A stretch of DNA of 64,000 nt from the NCBI GenBank assembly GCA_947685225.1, contig CANTUV010000035.1, positions 37,820,001 through 37,884,000 on the forward strand, given 5' to 3'. Origin of the DNA: Garcia nutans. Lineage: Eukaryota; Streptophyta; Magnoliopsida; Malpighiales; Euphorbiaceae. Shown piece after piece: positions 45,514 through 57,624 of this stretch. Within the stretch, counting starts at the first letter, position 1, and the number at the start of each line of letters is the position of its first letter. The translations under genes and the position numbers were made by a program. The notes beneath the pieces were generated by a model. The model was not told the DNA's origin. It saw only the letters and a list, made by a program, of their open reading frames with translations, and did no database searches.

Positions 45514-48500
45514 TTGTTTTCTTTCAGCGTTAATCAATTGCCCTCCATATCAGGTGCAATGTCTCGTAGAGGCACACGTCTTCTTTTAACTGGCGAAGCT
45601 AGTAATGCCCAAGGGGCAAGGAACAGTGGAGAGGATCCAATTGGAAGTGTTCGGGAGCAACCTTTGCCTAGGGGGCGAGGAAGACCACGCAGAGTGGTGG
45701 ACAGAGGTGGACAGGGTCAGCAGAGCCAAGATCTACCATCCAATAATGAAAACTTTGAGGACATACCGGAGGATGATGTCAGAGATCCACCACCAACTCT
45801 AAGGAATGAGCCTGTACCTGAGGGTACAACAGCAGCTCCAGTGAGTCAGGAGCAATTCATGGCCACCATGGCAACCTTCAGTCAGACTATGGGAGCACTT
45901 GCAGCTGGATTTACCCAACTTGTCCAGAATATGGGGCAGAACAATGGGCAGGACAACGCACCACAGGCGGGAGTGCCAGGATATGTTAAACTACATGAGT
46001 TTATCAGGGTTGACCCACCAGAGTTTTCAAATGTTGCGACAGAAGACCCAATGTTGTTTATTGATGAGGTCAAGAGAATATGTAACGCCTTGCATTGTTC
46101 AGAAGAAAGATCTATTGAGTTGGCAGGTCACCAAATGAAAAAGGCTGCTAGGGTTTGGTTTGATAGCCAGATAGTTGATCGAGTACATACCTGGGAGGAC
46201 TTCAAGCTGAGATTCACACAAACCTTCCTACCTAAGAATATTTTGAAGGCCAAGGCTAGAGACTTTGAGATGCTCAAACAGGGAAGCAAGACTATTGCTG
46301 AATACTGGGAGAAATTCCAGGAGTTGAAACCCCATGCTACACACTTGCTGCAAGAAGAGGAAGTTATGACGGAACGATTTGTTGAGGGGTTGGATGACAG
46401 GTATTATGATGTGATTGCTAGCCATAACTACAAGGAGCTTCATCTGGCAGTCAATGCAGCTATTGGTATGGAAAACAGAAGAAAACCTGATAGAAAAACT
46501 GATATGGCTGAGCCTAGCAGGAAGAGGAATAGGCCTAATGATCAAATGAATTATCAGGGGCAGTATCAAGGCCACAGAGGTAGCAATGGAGGAGGCCGAT
46601 TTCAACATCAACAGCAGGGGCACAAAGCTCCTATTTGTGATTTTTGTGGTAACCGACATGGGGGTGAGTGTTGGAAAATGATTGGTGCATGCCTGAGCTG
46701 TGGTCAGAAAGATCATCAAGTGAAGGATTGTCCTAATTCTAGAAGGAATCAGAATCAAGCTGGACAACAAACACAAAGGCAAGTAGGCAATCAGGGGTAC
46801 TATGGACATAATCAGAACGGAAATGGCAATGGAAGAGGATATGGTGGACGTGGTAACTATGGCGGCCGAGGCTATCATGGAGGTCGAGGTAATGGCCAGC
46901 AGGGCCGAGGTTTCTATGGCCAGCAGGGCCGAGGATATCAGGGCCAACAGGGCCGAGGTTATCAGGGATATCAGTATCAGCAAGGCCGTGGTTATGGTGC
47001 TGCAAACAACGGAAACCAGCAAAACAATCAAGGTCAGAATGCTAAAGCAGTGCAGCCAGCTGGGCAAGGGAATAATCAGAATCAGAATCAGAACCAAGGG
47101 CAGAACCAGAATTATGCCCGTGTGTTTAATTTGAACAACCAGCAAGCCCAGACTGATAATAATGTGGTGCAAGGTACTCTTTCTATTTGTTCTTTTGATG
47201 CTCATATTTTAATGGACCCTGGTGCTACACATTCTTTCATATCACCTAGTTTTGCATCTAGATTGAGTATTACACCTGAAACTATGGATATGCCTTTACT
47301 TGTTCATACACCCTTGGGGGAAGAAGTTGAATCTGTCAATGTTTATAAGGGTTGTATGGTTCAAGTGAGAGATGTGAATTTGCCAGCAGACCTAGTTATT
47401 CTAGATGTGATTGATTTTGATGTTATATTGGGAATGGATTGGTTAGCTAAACATGGAGGAAAGATGGATTGTAGGAATAAAACTGTTATATTTGACTATG
47501 AAGAAGGTAAGTCAGTGACTTTTGTTGTTTCAAAGATAGATGGGCCTAGTCGACTGATTTCTTCCTTGAGGGCCAGGAAGTTAATGAGGAAAGGATGTGA
47601 TGCTTACCTAGTATCTATCCGAGATGTAAGAAAAGAGGAAGCAAAGCTTGAAGAAGTTCCGGTAGCGCGAGACTTTGTGGATGTGTTTCCGGACGATTTG
47701 CCCGGTTTACCTCCGGAAAGAGAAATTGAATTTTTTATTGATCTTGTACCTGGAACAAATCCCATTTCTATGCCTCCTTATAGAATGGCACCTGCCGAAC
47801 TGAAGGAATTGAGGGAGCAGTTAAATGACCTGTTGCAGAAAGGGTACATCCGACCGAGTATTTCACCTTGGGGAGCTCCGGTGCTTTTTGTGAAAAAGAA
47901 AGATGGTACAATGAGACTATGTATTGACTACCGACAACTGAACAAAGTGACAGTGAAGAATAGGTACCCGCTACCTCGGATTGATGATTTGTTTGACCAA
48001 CTGCAAGGAGCCCGTTTCTTCTCTAAAATTGATCTTAGGTCTGGCTACCATCAATTGAGGGTGAGAAAGGAAGATATACCAAAGACTGCTTTCCGAACAA
48101 GGTATGGGCATTATGAATTTCTTGTTATGTCCTTTGGACTCACTAATGCACCTGCAGCTTTTATGGACCTGATGAACAGGGTGTTTAGTCCTTACCTTGA
48201 TCGGTTTGTTGTTGTATTCATTGATGATATCTTGATTTACTCGAGAACCAAGGAGGAGCATGAACAACACTTAAGGTCAGTTTTACAGACATTGAGGGAA
48301 CATCAGTTATATGCTAAGTTTTCCAAATGTGAGTTCTGGTTGGATCGAGTAGTGTTCTTGGGACATGTGATTTCGGCAGAAGGTGTGCAAGTCGACCCCA
48401 AGAAAGTGGAAGCAGTTATGGACTGGCCTAGACCTAAAACGGTTACTGATATACGGAGTTTTCTCGGTTTAGCAGGCTACTACAGAAGGTTTGTGAAGGA

Positions 48501-50595
48501 TTTTTCCAGAATTGCTGCACCATTGACGAAGCTAACTCGCAAAGGTGTAAAGTTTGTTTGGAATGACACCTGTGAGGAGAGTTTTACAACACTTAAGGAG
48601 AGATTGACTACAGCACCAGTACTTATTTTACCCGAAGGCACGGAAGGTTATGCTGTATATTGTGATGCATCAGGTATTGGTTTGGGTTGTGTTTTGATGC
48701 AGAATGGCAGAGTAGTTGCCTATGCTTCAAGACAGCTTAAGAAGCATGAGGTTAACTATCCTACTCATGATTTGGAAATGGCGGCAGTTGTGTTTGCGCT
48801 AAAAATCTGGAGGCATTACCTGTATGGTGTCACATGCGAGATATTCACTGATCACAAGAATCTCAAGTATGTATACGCCCAGAAAGATTTGAATTTAAGG
48901 CAGAGGAGATGGGTGGAATTTCTTGAAGATTATGATTATAGCATTCAATATCACCCTGGGAAAGCAAATGTTGTAGCTGATGCTTTGAGCCGTAAATCTT
49001 TGGGTAGTTTATCTCATATATCTGCACACAGAAGGCCGTTGATTTCGGATATTCATCAGTTGATTGGTGATGGTTGGATTTTCCTTTTGTCAAATAAGGA
49101 AGTGGTTGGACATACAGGGGTGTTTTTAGCTAATCTGGTTGCTAGACCGAGTTTTCTTGACAGGATTGTCTCAACTCAGAGCAAAGATACAGAATTAGAA
49201 ACTATTCGACAAAGGGTACTGAAAGGTGAAGATAAGGAGTTTCGTATTGATGAGCAAGGGGTATTGAGGTTTGGATCTAGGTTGTGTGTGCCCATGATTG
49301 ATGATCTGAGGGAGAGTATCTTGAAAGAAGCTCACTCTTCAAGGTATACAGTACATCCCGGCTCCACAAAGATGTATCATGACTTGAAGCAATTATATTG
49401 GTGGAAAGGAATGAAGAATGATATTGCGACCTTTGTATCTCAGTGTTTGCCTTGTCAGCAGGTTAAGTACGAGCACCACAAACCAGCAGGATTGCTAAAG
49501 GAGCTACCACTACCCGAGTGGAAGTGGGAGAGGGTGACAATGGATTTTGTGGTTGGTTTGCCAAAGACACTAGGTGGCTATGATTCTATTTGGGTTATTG
49601 TTGATAGGTTGACAAAGTCAGCACATTTTCTACCTGTGAGTACCAAGTATACAGCAGCGCAGTATGCAAAGTTATACCTCAATCGTATAGTGAGTCTTCA
49701 TGGGATCCCAGTCTCTATTGTTTCTGACAGAGGTACTCAGTTCACATCGAGGTTTTGGCAGAAATTTCAAGAAGGGTTAGGTACCGTTCAACATCTCAGC
49801 ACAGCTTTTCACCCACAGACAGATGGGCAGTCAGAAAGAACTATTCAAACTTTGGAGGATATGTTGCGGTTGTGTGTATTGGATTTTGGTGGTAGTTGGG
49901 CGGATCATCTTCCATTGGTTGAGTTTGCATATAATAATAGCTACCACGCTAGTATTGGTATGGCGCCTTTTGAAGCTTTGTATGGTAGGAGGTGCAGAAC
50001 TCCTTTGTATTGGGAGGAAGTAGGCGATAGAAGAATTGAAGGCCCAGAGATTTTACAGTATAGTTCAGAGAAAGTGCCAGTCATCCAGAGCCGTATTATA
50101 ACTGCTTTCAGTAGGCAAAAGAGCTATGCAGACCTTAAGAGGAGACACTTAGAATTTGCTGCAGGAGATAAGGTGTTTCTTAAAGTGTCACCTTTCAAGG
50201 GAGTTATGAGATTTGGTAAAAAGGGTAAGCTAGCTCCGCGATTTATCGGTCCGTATGAGGTGTTGGAGCGTGTGGGAGAAGTGGCATATAGATTGGCATT
50301 ACCACCAGCATTAGAAGCGGTCCATTCGACTTTTCATGTCTCTATGCTGAGGAAATATGTTGCAAATCCTGAGCATGTGTTGGCTCCAGAGACGATAGAG
50401 ATCAGTAATGATTGTTCCTATAAAGAACAACCTGTTAAAATCTTAGATCGTCAAGTGAAACGACTGCGCAACAAAGATGTAGTATCCATAAAGGTTTTAT
50501 GGCGTAATCACTCTATTGATGAGTGCACCTGGGAATTGGAGGAAACTGTGAAATCTACATACCCTCATTTGTTTGAATCCTCAGGTATTTTCTAA
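45514..50595 (+). CDS. Gypsy-B Gag-Pol polyprotein, intact
   Basis: Single frame of 1693 codons without interruption. ATG at 45514; a second ATG at 45559 (MSRRGTR) is an equally likely start. Order by residue: Gag core about 160-320 (FIRVDPPEFSNVATEDPMLF, FVEGLDD), C-x2-C-x3-H-x3-C knuckle 375-386, CCHC knuckle CLSCGQKDHQVKDC 393-406, a GRG-rich then N/Q-rich low-complexity stretch 408-550, protease LMDPGATHSFIS (Asp 568), RT with FIDDILIYS (Asp 904-905), RNase H Asp1051-Glu1088-Asp1113-Asp1156, integrase zinc site H1274/H1281/C1311/C1314 and D1344-D1405-E1441 (35 apart), chromodomain about 1637-1688 (IKVLWRNHSIDECTWE). Every catalytic residue is present. The low-complexity stretch between the zinc knuckle and protease is long for the lineage. 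One oddity is MSFGLTNAP where relatives have MPFGLTNAP. Confidence 0.98.
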   Translation: MFSFSVNQLPSISGAMSRRGTRLLLTGEASNAQGARNSGEDPIGSVREQPLPRGRGRPRRVVDRGGQGQQSQDLPSNNENFEDIPEDDVRDPPPTLRNEPVPEGTTAAPVSQEQFMATMATFSQTMGALAAGFTQLVQNMGQNNGQDNAPQAGVPGYVKLHEFIRVDPPEFSNVATEDPMLFIDEVKRICNALHCSEERSIELAGHQMKKAARVWFDSQIVDRVHTWEDFKLRFTQTFLPKNILKAKARDFEMLKQGSKTIAEYWEKFQELKPHATHLLQEEEVMTERFVEGLDDRYYDVIASHNYKELHLAVNAAIGMENRRKPDRKTDMAEPSRKRNRPNDQMNYQGQYQGHRGSNGGGRFQHQQQGHKAPICDFCGNRHGGECWKMIGACLSCGQKDHQVKDCPNSRRNQNQAGQQTQRQVGNQGYYGHNQNGNGNGRGYGGRGNYGGRGYHGGRGNGQQGRGFYGQQGRGYQGQQGRGYQGYQYQQGRGYGAANNGNQQNNQGQNAKAVQPAGQGNNQNQNQNQGQNQNYARVFNLNNQQAQTDNNVVQGTLSICSFDAHILMDPGATHSFISPSFASRLSITPETMDMPLLVHTPLGEEVESVNVYKGCMVQVRDVNLPADLVILDVIDFDVILGMDWLAKHGGKMDCRNKTVIFDYEEGKSVTFVVSKIDGPSRLISSLRARKLMRKGCDAYLVSIRDVRKEEAKLEEVPVARDFVDVFPDDLPGLPPEREIEFFIDLVPGTNPISMPPYRMAPAELKELREQLNDLLQKGYIRPSISPWGAPVLFVKKKDGTMRLCIDYRQLNKVTVKNRYPLPRIDDLFDQLQGARFFSKIDLRSGYHQLRVRKEDIPKTAFRTRYGHYEFLVMSFGLTNAPAAFMDLMNRVFSPYLDRFVVVFIDDILIYSRTKEEHEQHLRSVLQTLREHQLYAKFSKCEFWLDRVVFLGHVISAEGVQVDPKKVEAVMDWPRPKTVTDIRSFLGLAGYYRRFVKDFSRIAAPLTKLTRKGVKFVWNDTCEESFTTLKERLTTAPVLILPEGTEGYAVYCDASGIGLGCVLMQNGRVVAYASRQLKKHEVNYPTHDLEMAAVVFALKIWRHYLYGVTCEIFTDHKNLKYVYAQKDLNLRQRRWVEFLEDYDYSIQYHPGKANVVADALSRKSLGSLSHISAHRRPLISDIHQLIGDGWIFLLSNKEVVGHTGVFLANLVARPSFLDRIVSTQSKDTELETIRQRVLKGEDKEFRIDEQGVLRFGSRLCVPMIDDLRESILKEAHSSRYTVHPGSTKMYHDLKQLYWWKGMKNDIATFVSQCLPCQQVKYEHHKPAGLLKELPLPEWKWERVTMDFVVGLPKTLGGYDSIWVIVDRLTKSAHFLPVSTKYTAAQYAKLYLNRIVSLHGIPVSIVSDRGTQFTSRFWQKFQEGLGTVQHLSTAFHPQTDGQSERTIQTLEDMLRLCVLDFGGSWADHLPLVEFAYNNSYHASIGMAPFEALYGRRCRTPLYWEEVGDRRIEGPEILQYSSEKVPVIQSRIITAFSRQKSYADLKRRHLEFAAGDKVFLKVSPFKGVMRFGKKGKLAPRFIGPYEVLERVGEVAYRLALPPALEAVHSTFHVSMLRKYVANPEHVLAPETIEISNDCSYKEQPVKILDRQVKRLRNKDVVSIKVLWRNHSIDECTWELEETVKSTYPHLFESSGIF

Positions 50596-51138
50596 ATTTC
50601 GTGGGCGAAATTCTTAAAGGGGGGTAGAATGTATATTTGGAGTGATAGAATGCATAGTATACATAAACATTAACATACATAAGCATTGTCATAACATCAT
50701 AGTTGTGCATGGCATTTTTGTATTTTTGACTATTGATGCATTTTTGCATTTTGGACTTTGGACTGTTGATATTGCTATTGATTGAGTTGTCTGACTGATA
50801 TCGATTGATTTGACATTGATTGAGTTGGGTAATGACGAGTTGAATAGCAGGTTGATCGAGTTATGTATATTGTTTACATAGTATTAATATTGTTATTGGT
50901 CGTGATATTTTATTTGGTTTTGGAAATTGTGTCTTAATGTCATAATGAACTTAACAGGAGCAAAGCTGGAATAGCCTTTAGTGCTTGGTATTGTGTGGTT
51001 ATGGTCTGGCCAACCATAACAACATGTATCAGGTAGTCGATGCTTTTCAGTTTTGTGTAAAACCGAAGTGATAAGGGTTGTCTTGTGGTTATTTTGTTTT
51101 GAAATTTCGAGGACGAAATTTTATTAAGGGGGTAAGAT
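50596..51138 (+). other. Gypsy-B 3' untranslated region with two polypurine-type modules
   Basis: Right after the stop, 50596-50632 reads AAATTTCGTGGGCGAAATTC then TTAAAGGGGGGTAGAATGTA. A second module, GAAATTTCGAGGACGAAATT then ATTAAGGGGGTAAGAT, lies at 51101-51138 next to the 3' LTR and is the one in the right place for plus-strand priming (51126-51137). The 470 bp between them are non-coding. Confidence 0.85.
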
Positions 51139-54034
51139 TGTAAAACCCCTCGGTTTTATAATATTTGAATCCGGGGGCAAAATGGTAATTTCGCGCTTGA
51201 GGGGGCAAAATGGTCATTTTGCACCCTTATATTTTGTTTGAACGTATTTGGGTGATTTGGTGCTCTGTTTGATACTCGGGACGATGTGACGGTCGTTTTG
51301 AGTATAATATTGTATTTTTGTGTTCGGGGGCATTTTGGTCATTTAAAATAATTACGGTGTTTAAATGGAATAAAAATATTTTTTTTATTTTTTTTATTTT
51401 AAAAATAAATACTGAAATCTATTTTGTGTTAAATTTAGTGAAGAGGGATTTAATTGTGAGTTTTAAGTTTGGGGGGTGATTTTTAATGGTTAAATTGATA
51501 TTTGAGGTTAATTTAAATAAAATAAATTGAAGTGGGGTTAAAACACAATTTTAGGAAGTGTTTGTGTTATAAATAGACCCGAATCAGCTAGGTTTAGAGT
51601 TGGAGACACTCACAAAATCGGGTATTCAATTTAAGAGAATTTTAGAGCAAAATTCGTAGCACCGTCGTTTTGATCCAGCCGCCCGAGGAAGCCATTGTCG
51701 TTCGGCGAGTGAGCATCGGTCGTTCGGCGAGCCACGCGAGCGAAGCCTCCTGTCGTTCGGCATGCTGCGTGCGTCGTTCGGCGTGTGGCCACTGGTTCTC
51801 GGCCTGCCGTTTTGCCTGGCTCCAGTTTCAGTTTTCAACGTTTCTTTAATTTTTGAGGTTTTTCATTTATTTCTCTTCAATTCTAATTCGATCTTTTTCC
51901 ACAATCACATTCTAGGGTGTTTTTAGGTCTGATAAAACATATTTTGCATCGGATTTAAATTTATTTTCTATTTTTAATTAATTTTCAAAATGGGAAAAAT
52001 CTGTAAGTGTTTTTGATAGATTTAACGGTTTTTGATTTAATTAACATACTTACAGTAATAGATCACGCCTAAAATTTATTGTATCTTTTTCTAGGGTTTC
52101 TAAGGGATGCCTGTATATTTATTTTATATTTTTAGGATTCGTATTTTATTTTTAATTAAATTTTGAATTGGTATAATTTGCTGTCTGGAATTACTGAAAA
52201 TTCCAGAAACTTTGATGAATTTTTATAAATCGTAGGTGATGGGTATAAGTCTGAAATTTTAGTATGTTCTGTATTCAGATGTTATTTACATATGGTAATT
52301 TTTGTAGATCCAGAATCATAATATTTGTTGGGTAAATAAATCATAGACCTGGTCACTACCAGAATGGATCTACTGGTCAGTCCATGTTGGGTTAATTGTT
52401 TGAGGGCTTTTTACGTACTGGATATTTACAAAATTTGGGTATGTTGTATTTTATGAAGTAAATTTAATGTTAAAAATATTTGGGGAATTTTTATATAATT
52501 TTGTGTATGTATTTATGCATATGTATCCTACTGCCCATTTTAGTAGTTATGGATCGGGCAATATATCGCAAATCGATTTTGGGGGACTAAATCATTTTGT
52601 ATGGACCTGAAATTTTGTACGGGGGTCTCTGGAAGGGTGAGGGACCTTCTAGAATTTTTCCAAAATTTTTTTTAACAGCAGGATTAATTTATATGAAATT
52701 TCCAAAATTACCCTTATTTCACTAAATACATCGATATTGTGGAAAAAAAACTAAGTTTCGCTTTTGGAAACACTTTGCTACGTTTACGTAAGACTTAGGG
52801 GTGAATGTTTTTGCATGAGTATGGTCTGCAAATTTAAATTAAATCATGAGTTGTATGATGGTTGATTAAATGGTCAATTGGTTAGGAAAATGCATTAGGG
52901 GTAAAATGGTCATTTTATTGAATAATACTCGATTGACTGTTATTCATGGCATACATGGCATACATTACACTTCATGTGAGTGAGACGGATTCTGATGAAT
53001 GATATTGTTGAATCGTATACTTAGGTGATATTCAGGTCGGTCCTCGGGATCAATAAGATCGAGGAGTTTGCTTATCTCAATAAGTCTGCATATCAGGTAA
53101 GTTCATGGGTGTGATTGTTTGTTTGTGATGTGCTGATGTTTGACTAACAAATGTATATATATATATTAAGCCCTTCTTATATACTATTCTTTCTCTTTGG
53201 TATTATATTCCTTCAATACCCGAGCCTTTATATGAATGTTTGGGAGACAGAGGAACGTGCTTGTGAATGCTAATATTGTGAATATTATGTTGTTGAAACT
53301 TTTCTTGTGTTGTGTGTTGGTATGTCATACGGGGACGGAGGATCAATTGTGGAAATACTGTAACTATTATTGCATTTGTTTATGAGGTTAAAAACCTCCA
53401 CTGTACTGATATTGATACTGAGGTTGTTATAAGGGTGGATTGTTATTGTTAATTATTACTAATACTGTAACTGTTATTGAGGAGGAATAAGGGAGGATGA
53501 ATTATTGATATTGGTAGACCCCGACATACCACCTTGATTGAATTAATTGTATTTGAGTTACTTGATATTTATAAACTGCTTATATAGTTGTGTTTCTCTG
53601 CTCACATGAACTTACTGAGCGCCTATATATATAACGCTCACACCCCTATAGACTGATTTTGCAGGTTGAGGTCCACTGGTAGCATCAGTTGTTTATTTCC
53701 ATTCTTTCATTCTTTGGAATCCTAAAGCTAGTAGGTTAGTGGAGATGTTTCTTCCTTTATAGATTTCTGGATAACCTAAGGGCAGACTGAGTCTGAACCC
53801 GTTTCCTTGTAATAATGAGATTTAAACATTTGACCATTTTAAGTTAGACGGTATTGTGTTGGCATTGAATAATTGGAACACTTTATATATTGCTTTAGAC
53901 TAATAATTGAATTTATGAGCATAACTTACACTATTTTCCTTTAAGGCATGATCTAACTATTGTTGTCTTAGGCTTGTATAGTTACACGTGAGTGTAACTG
54001 TACGCCGGTCACGGTCCCTAGTTGGGTCGTGACA
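51139..54034 (+). repeat. Gypsy-B 3' LTR
   Basis: 2896 bp, about 99% like 42549-45443 by eye. Same TATA box (51568-51575), GC-rich array and stem-loop. Followed by CATAA duplication. Confidence 0.97.
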
Positions 54035-54039
54035 CATAA

Positions 54040-56777
54040 CTATCAATCTCACCAAAACTATCCAACGGTCATGCCATAATAATGGTCACGCCTGTGGCTT
54101 ATAAATAAATACTGCTCCTCTATCATTCTTCTTCAAACATTTCCAATCACAATTTTAAGTTCGTATCGCAAAAATCACATATTCATTTTTTAATCTTTTG
54201 CTACACAAAAAGTTAACACATTTCAGCTCTGTTTCAAAGCAATTTACTCTTGATCACTTGAACATCCTCAGCCTAACTCATGTTTCAACAATATTATCAT
54301 TAACATCTCTTATATATACACATTCGATCATATGCTAATTTACACAATTTTCATTTATTACTCCATTTCTAATCTATCTCTTATAAAAATTTTCATTCAT
54401 ATATATATATATATTTTCATTTCCATACTTTCTTCATTATACTTTCCTTTTCCTTAAAATCTCTTATTTATATGCATATACTTTAGGTCCAAAACACTAT
54501 ACAATCATCAAGTTCAGTTGTTAAAATAACAATTTCACCGTCCAACTCTGTTCGGGTCCATTTTCAATCTCAATTCATCACATGACCTAACTCTACGCAG
54601 GTCAAGACCTAATCTCTCTTAGGTCTATTATTACATGCAATATCATTCTCGATATCACCAGACACGTATTTGTATAAGGTAGTAAACACTCGATAACATT
54701 TTTTTTAATCATCCACATACACCTTCGTAAGTCATAATCACAATGTGACTTACTTTTCACATTTTCTTATATATCATATTTGTGTTCATATTGAAAAAAA
54801 TCTCATCACACAAATCATACAATTATACTCAATTCCTTTTTTACATACAACCTATACAAAGTTAACATTTATCACCTTTCAGAGAACATTATCATTTCTC
54901 ATTCTTTTGATATTACTTAGGTTATTCATCAATTCAATATATATATACACTTTGACCACAACATAATTAACATCTTCCTTATTTAATCACCCATTTCTTA
55001 AATAAGTTTCTTATTATATATATATATTTAACACCTCACATAAATCTTAGTCACATTTTCAATGTGACTTCTCTCTCACATTTTTTTTATGCATTTATCA
55101 TACCCTTCATATCCCTTTTCATCATTTCCAATTCAATTACCTAAAGTAACTCATTTTTATTTACTTAATCATTTCCCTTTTATTTCATAACAAATTTCTA
55201 TATTATCAACCACATTACACATTATATGATATTTTTTATAAATAATATTACTCATTCAAAATTACTCTCATGCTTATTAAACATTAAACTATCAACATCT
55301 AAACAATCTTCATCAAAATTCTCTTACAACCTAAATTTTCAACTTACTACTTTACTTAAACTTCATTATATTAATCTCATTTTCAAGAGCTAACTTTATA
55401 AACTTTATTTTTATAATAATAAAACATCAAAACACATCACTTTCACAATTATGGAAACCCATTCCAAAAATTCAAATTTCTTATATTGCAACTAACAATA
55501 TGAACCTCACCAAATCTCATCCATGTCACATTTCCAATCTTAAAATCATAACATTTACATTTAAACAACACTAATTCATTTCATTACACTAATTAACATC
55601 ATCCATTTAGATGCTTTAATTTTACACACTCAACCCTAAATCATGCATCATTATTCCATAATAAATAATTTGCTATCATATATGATTTCACTCTTTGATT
55701 TTAATTATGAACTCTTTGTTGCAAATTATTAAAAACTCCATATTCCTTCTATACTTATACCCATATGCATATAAATGTTTATAATTTTCTTCATTCATTT
55801 ATCTCATAAAATTAATTTATTACTTACTTACACAAAACTGCATGACTTCCTCAGTTTTATGTTAATCTCACTTTCAATTTTTATATTCCTTACCAATTCT
55901 TTATAAAAGCTTGTAAAATTTTATCCATGTGCACTTGACACATATATGGACATATATTTAAAGTTTTATATTTTTTCAAGCTGATTTAATATATTTAAAA
56001 ATTAAATCTTCCAAAATCAGAGAATCTGTCTCTTTAATAATTTCTCTGGCAGCACTTGGTTGTCCATTTTTTTGAGGTATCAAATCTTAATAAAAATTCA
56101 TAAAATTTTAACCATATGTTATAGGAATACATAAGATATTGTGTGTAAATTTTCAGATTTTTCTAGGTTGGTTTACCATAGTTTCTAAATTTATTTATTT
56201 TCTCAATTTCTATAGATTATGAGTTGCTGGAATTACTCCAACAATCTGTCTTCTTCTATTTTTCTTAATTAGAGATCCATCTTTAAAATTTATAAAATTT
56301 TATACATTCGATTCTAACATATAGAAAAACTTTCTATTAAATGTTCAAACTCATCCAACATTTCTAGATTTGTCCAAAAATTCATATAATATCACTTTGC
56401 AGTACAACTATAAAATTTTCTATAACTATCATGCTCATTTCTTAAACTCTTTATTTTTATATCTTAAATTATTTCCTAGATTGTTTTTCTCTAATTTCAC
56501 TTATTCATCAATTGAATCAGCTATGAATTTTAAATTTCAAATAAAAGTTCTAAAAATTCTTAATCCATAATCTCTAGAATGACGCTTCTACTGCGCCACT
56601 CTAATCTATGCAACCCAGATGCCATCTCAACTCATATCCATTATATCAAATAGACATTGCCACATTAGGGATCAGATAAATTGCCAGTGCCAATGCATGC
56701 ATCACAATTGAATTTTTTTTTAAAATTCTAATTTCCTCTCTCTAACAATCCACCTAGGTTGAGAACCTCAAACCTAG
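54040..56777 (-). other. LARD-C internal region, 5' part, non-coding
   Basis: AT-rich. The part near 56000-56700 is recognisably homologous, in reverse, to 61450-62250 of LARD-D (for example the GACGCTTCTACTGCGCCACTC block against GTGGTGCAACGAAGGCGTC). No gag, pol or other protein is recognisable on either strand. Confidence 0.8.
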
Positions 56778-56789
56778 GATCTGATACCA
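56778..56789 (-). other. LARD-C primer binding site
   Basis: GATCTGATACCA in plus reading, one mismatch from the initiator-Met complement; seven bases from the LTR start at 56797. Confidence 0.9.
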
Positions 56790-56796
56790 AAATAAA

Positions 56797-57438
56797 TATA
56801 ACACCCTTATACCCTATATACGTACAATATATATTTTCAGCATATGTAAAATATGCATATACGGTATAAAAGTATCACAAACCGATCTAATAAAATTTTT
56901 TTACATTTTTGTTTTAAGATTTCAAATACTAATATATAAAATAAATAGTATATAAATATTCTTTGCTTGTTATAGGAATCCAAAATAAATATTTTATATG
57001 AAAATCTCTGAAAAAAATTCGTCAGAGTTTTATTTGTAATTTGGACATTCTCAAAATTTAGCAAAACACAACTAAAGCAAACACTCCCAATAAAAATCAA
57101 TTCACCATTTCACCAATACTTCTCAATTTCTTCATATTTTCTCAAAACACTTATATATATATATAAATTAACAACACATATAAAATCCCATCTGAACAAA
57201 TTATTCAAAATATTCTTTACAATTTACATTATATACTTCCAAAAACATATCATAACATATATAATATCAAAATACATTGTAATATCAAATATCTATATGT
57301 TGGCAACTGACTCTGATCTTAATGTATCCAAAAATAACTCTTCAAGCTCAATAAATACAAACCTAGACCCGACCAGGTCTAGTAGAACTCTCCGGCTCTA
57401 ACAAATCATTAATGACACCTGCACGAAGAATTACAATC
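56797..57438 (-). repeat. LARD-C 5' LTR, truncated 642 bp segment
   Basis: Begins TATAACACCC (TG altered to TA) and follows the LTR sequence (compare 38190-38840) to ATTACAATC, where it breaks off and joins a copy of the left flank. This segment is the true PBS-adjacent LTR of the element. Confidence 0.88.
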
Positions 57439-57624
57439 TAGGTCACGAAACTTGATATTATGTATAATGGATTTGATAATTAAGATGTATGAATAAAAAA
57501 ATATACCTGATAAATAAAATGAAAATTAAGAATGTTTATGTTTATAATATTTATTATTTTTAAATATGTACCTCTAAGCTGTAAAGCTTAGTGCGGTAAT
57601 ATGTATCGCGCAGGTAATTAGAAG
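57439..57624 (+). repeat. Duplicated copy of the LARD-C left flank (LARD-D LTR sequence)
   Basis: 186 bp matching 38004-38189 with few differences (TAGGTCACGAAACTTGATAT, stem-loop core, and the AGAAG target at its end). It therefore carries a third copy of the target duplication, followed by another full LTR. Confidence 0.9.

Larger units (their letters stand above)
42549..54034 (+). mobile_element. Gypsy-B: complete Ty3/gypsy (Tekay/Del) element with intact gag-pol
   Basis: 11,486 bp with LTRs 42549-45443 (2895 bp) and 51139-54034 (2896 bp), both TGTAAAACCC...GTGACA, flanked by CATAA (42544-42548 and 54035-54039). PBS 45448-45459, gag-pol 45514-50595, polypurine tract 51126-51137. I count about two dozen substitutions between the LTRs (near 0.8%), roughly 0.3 million years at 1.3e-8 per site per year. 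It lies inside the internal region of LARD-C. All parts needed for autonomous movement appear present. Confidence 0.97.

Noticed and set aside
46228..47205. 325-codon minus-strand open frame with many hydrophobic residues
   Set aside because: It lies antisense to the Gag zinc-knuckle and GRG/NQ-rich region of Gypsy-B; the hydrophobicity is the reverse reading of the glycine/glutamine repeats. No family match.
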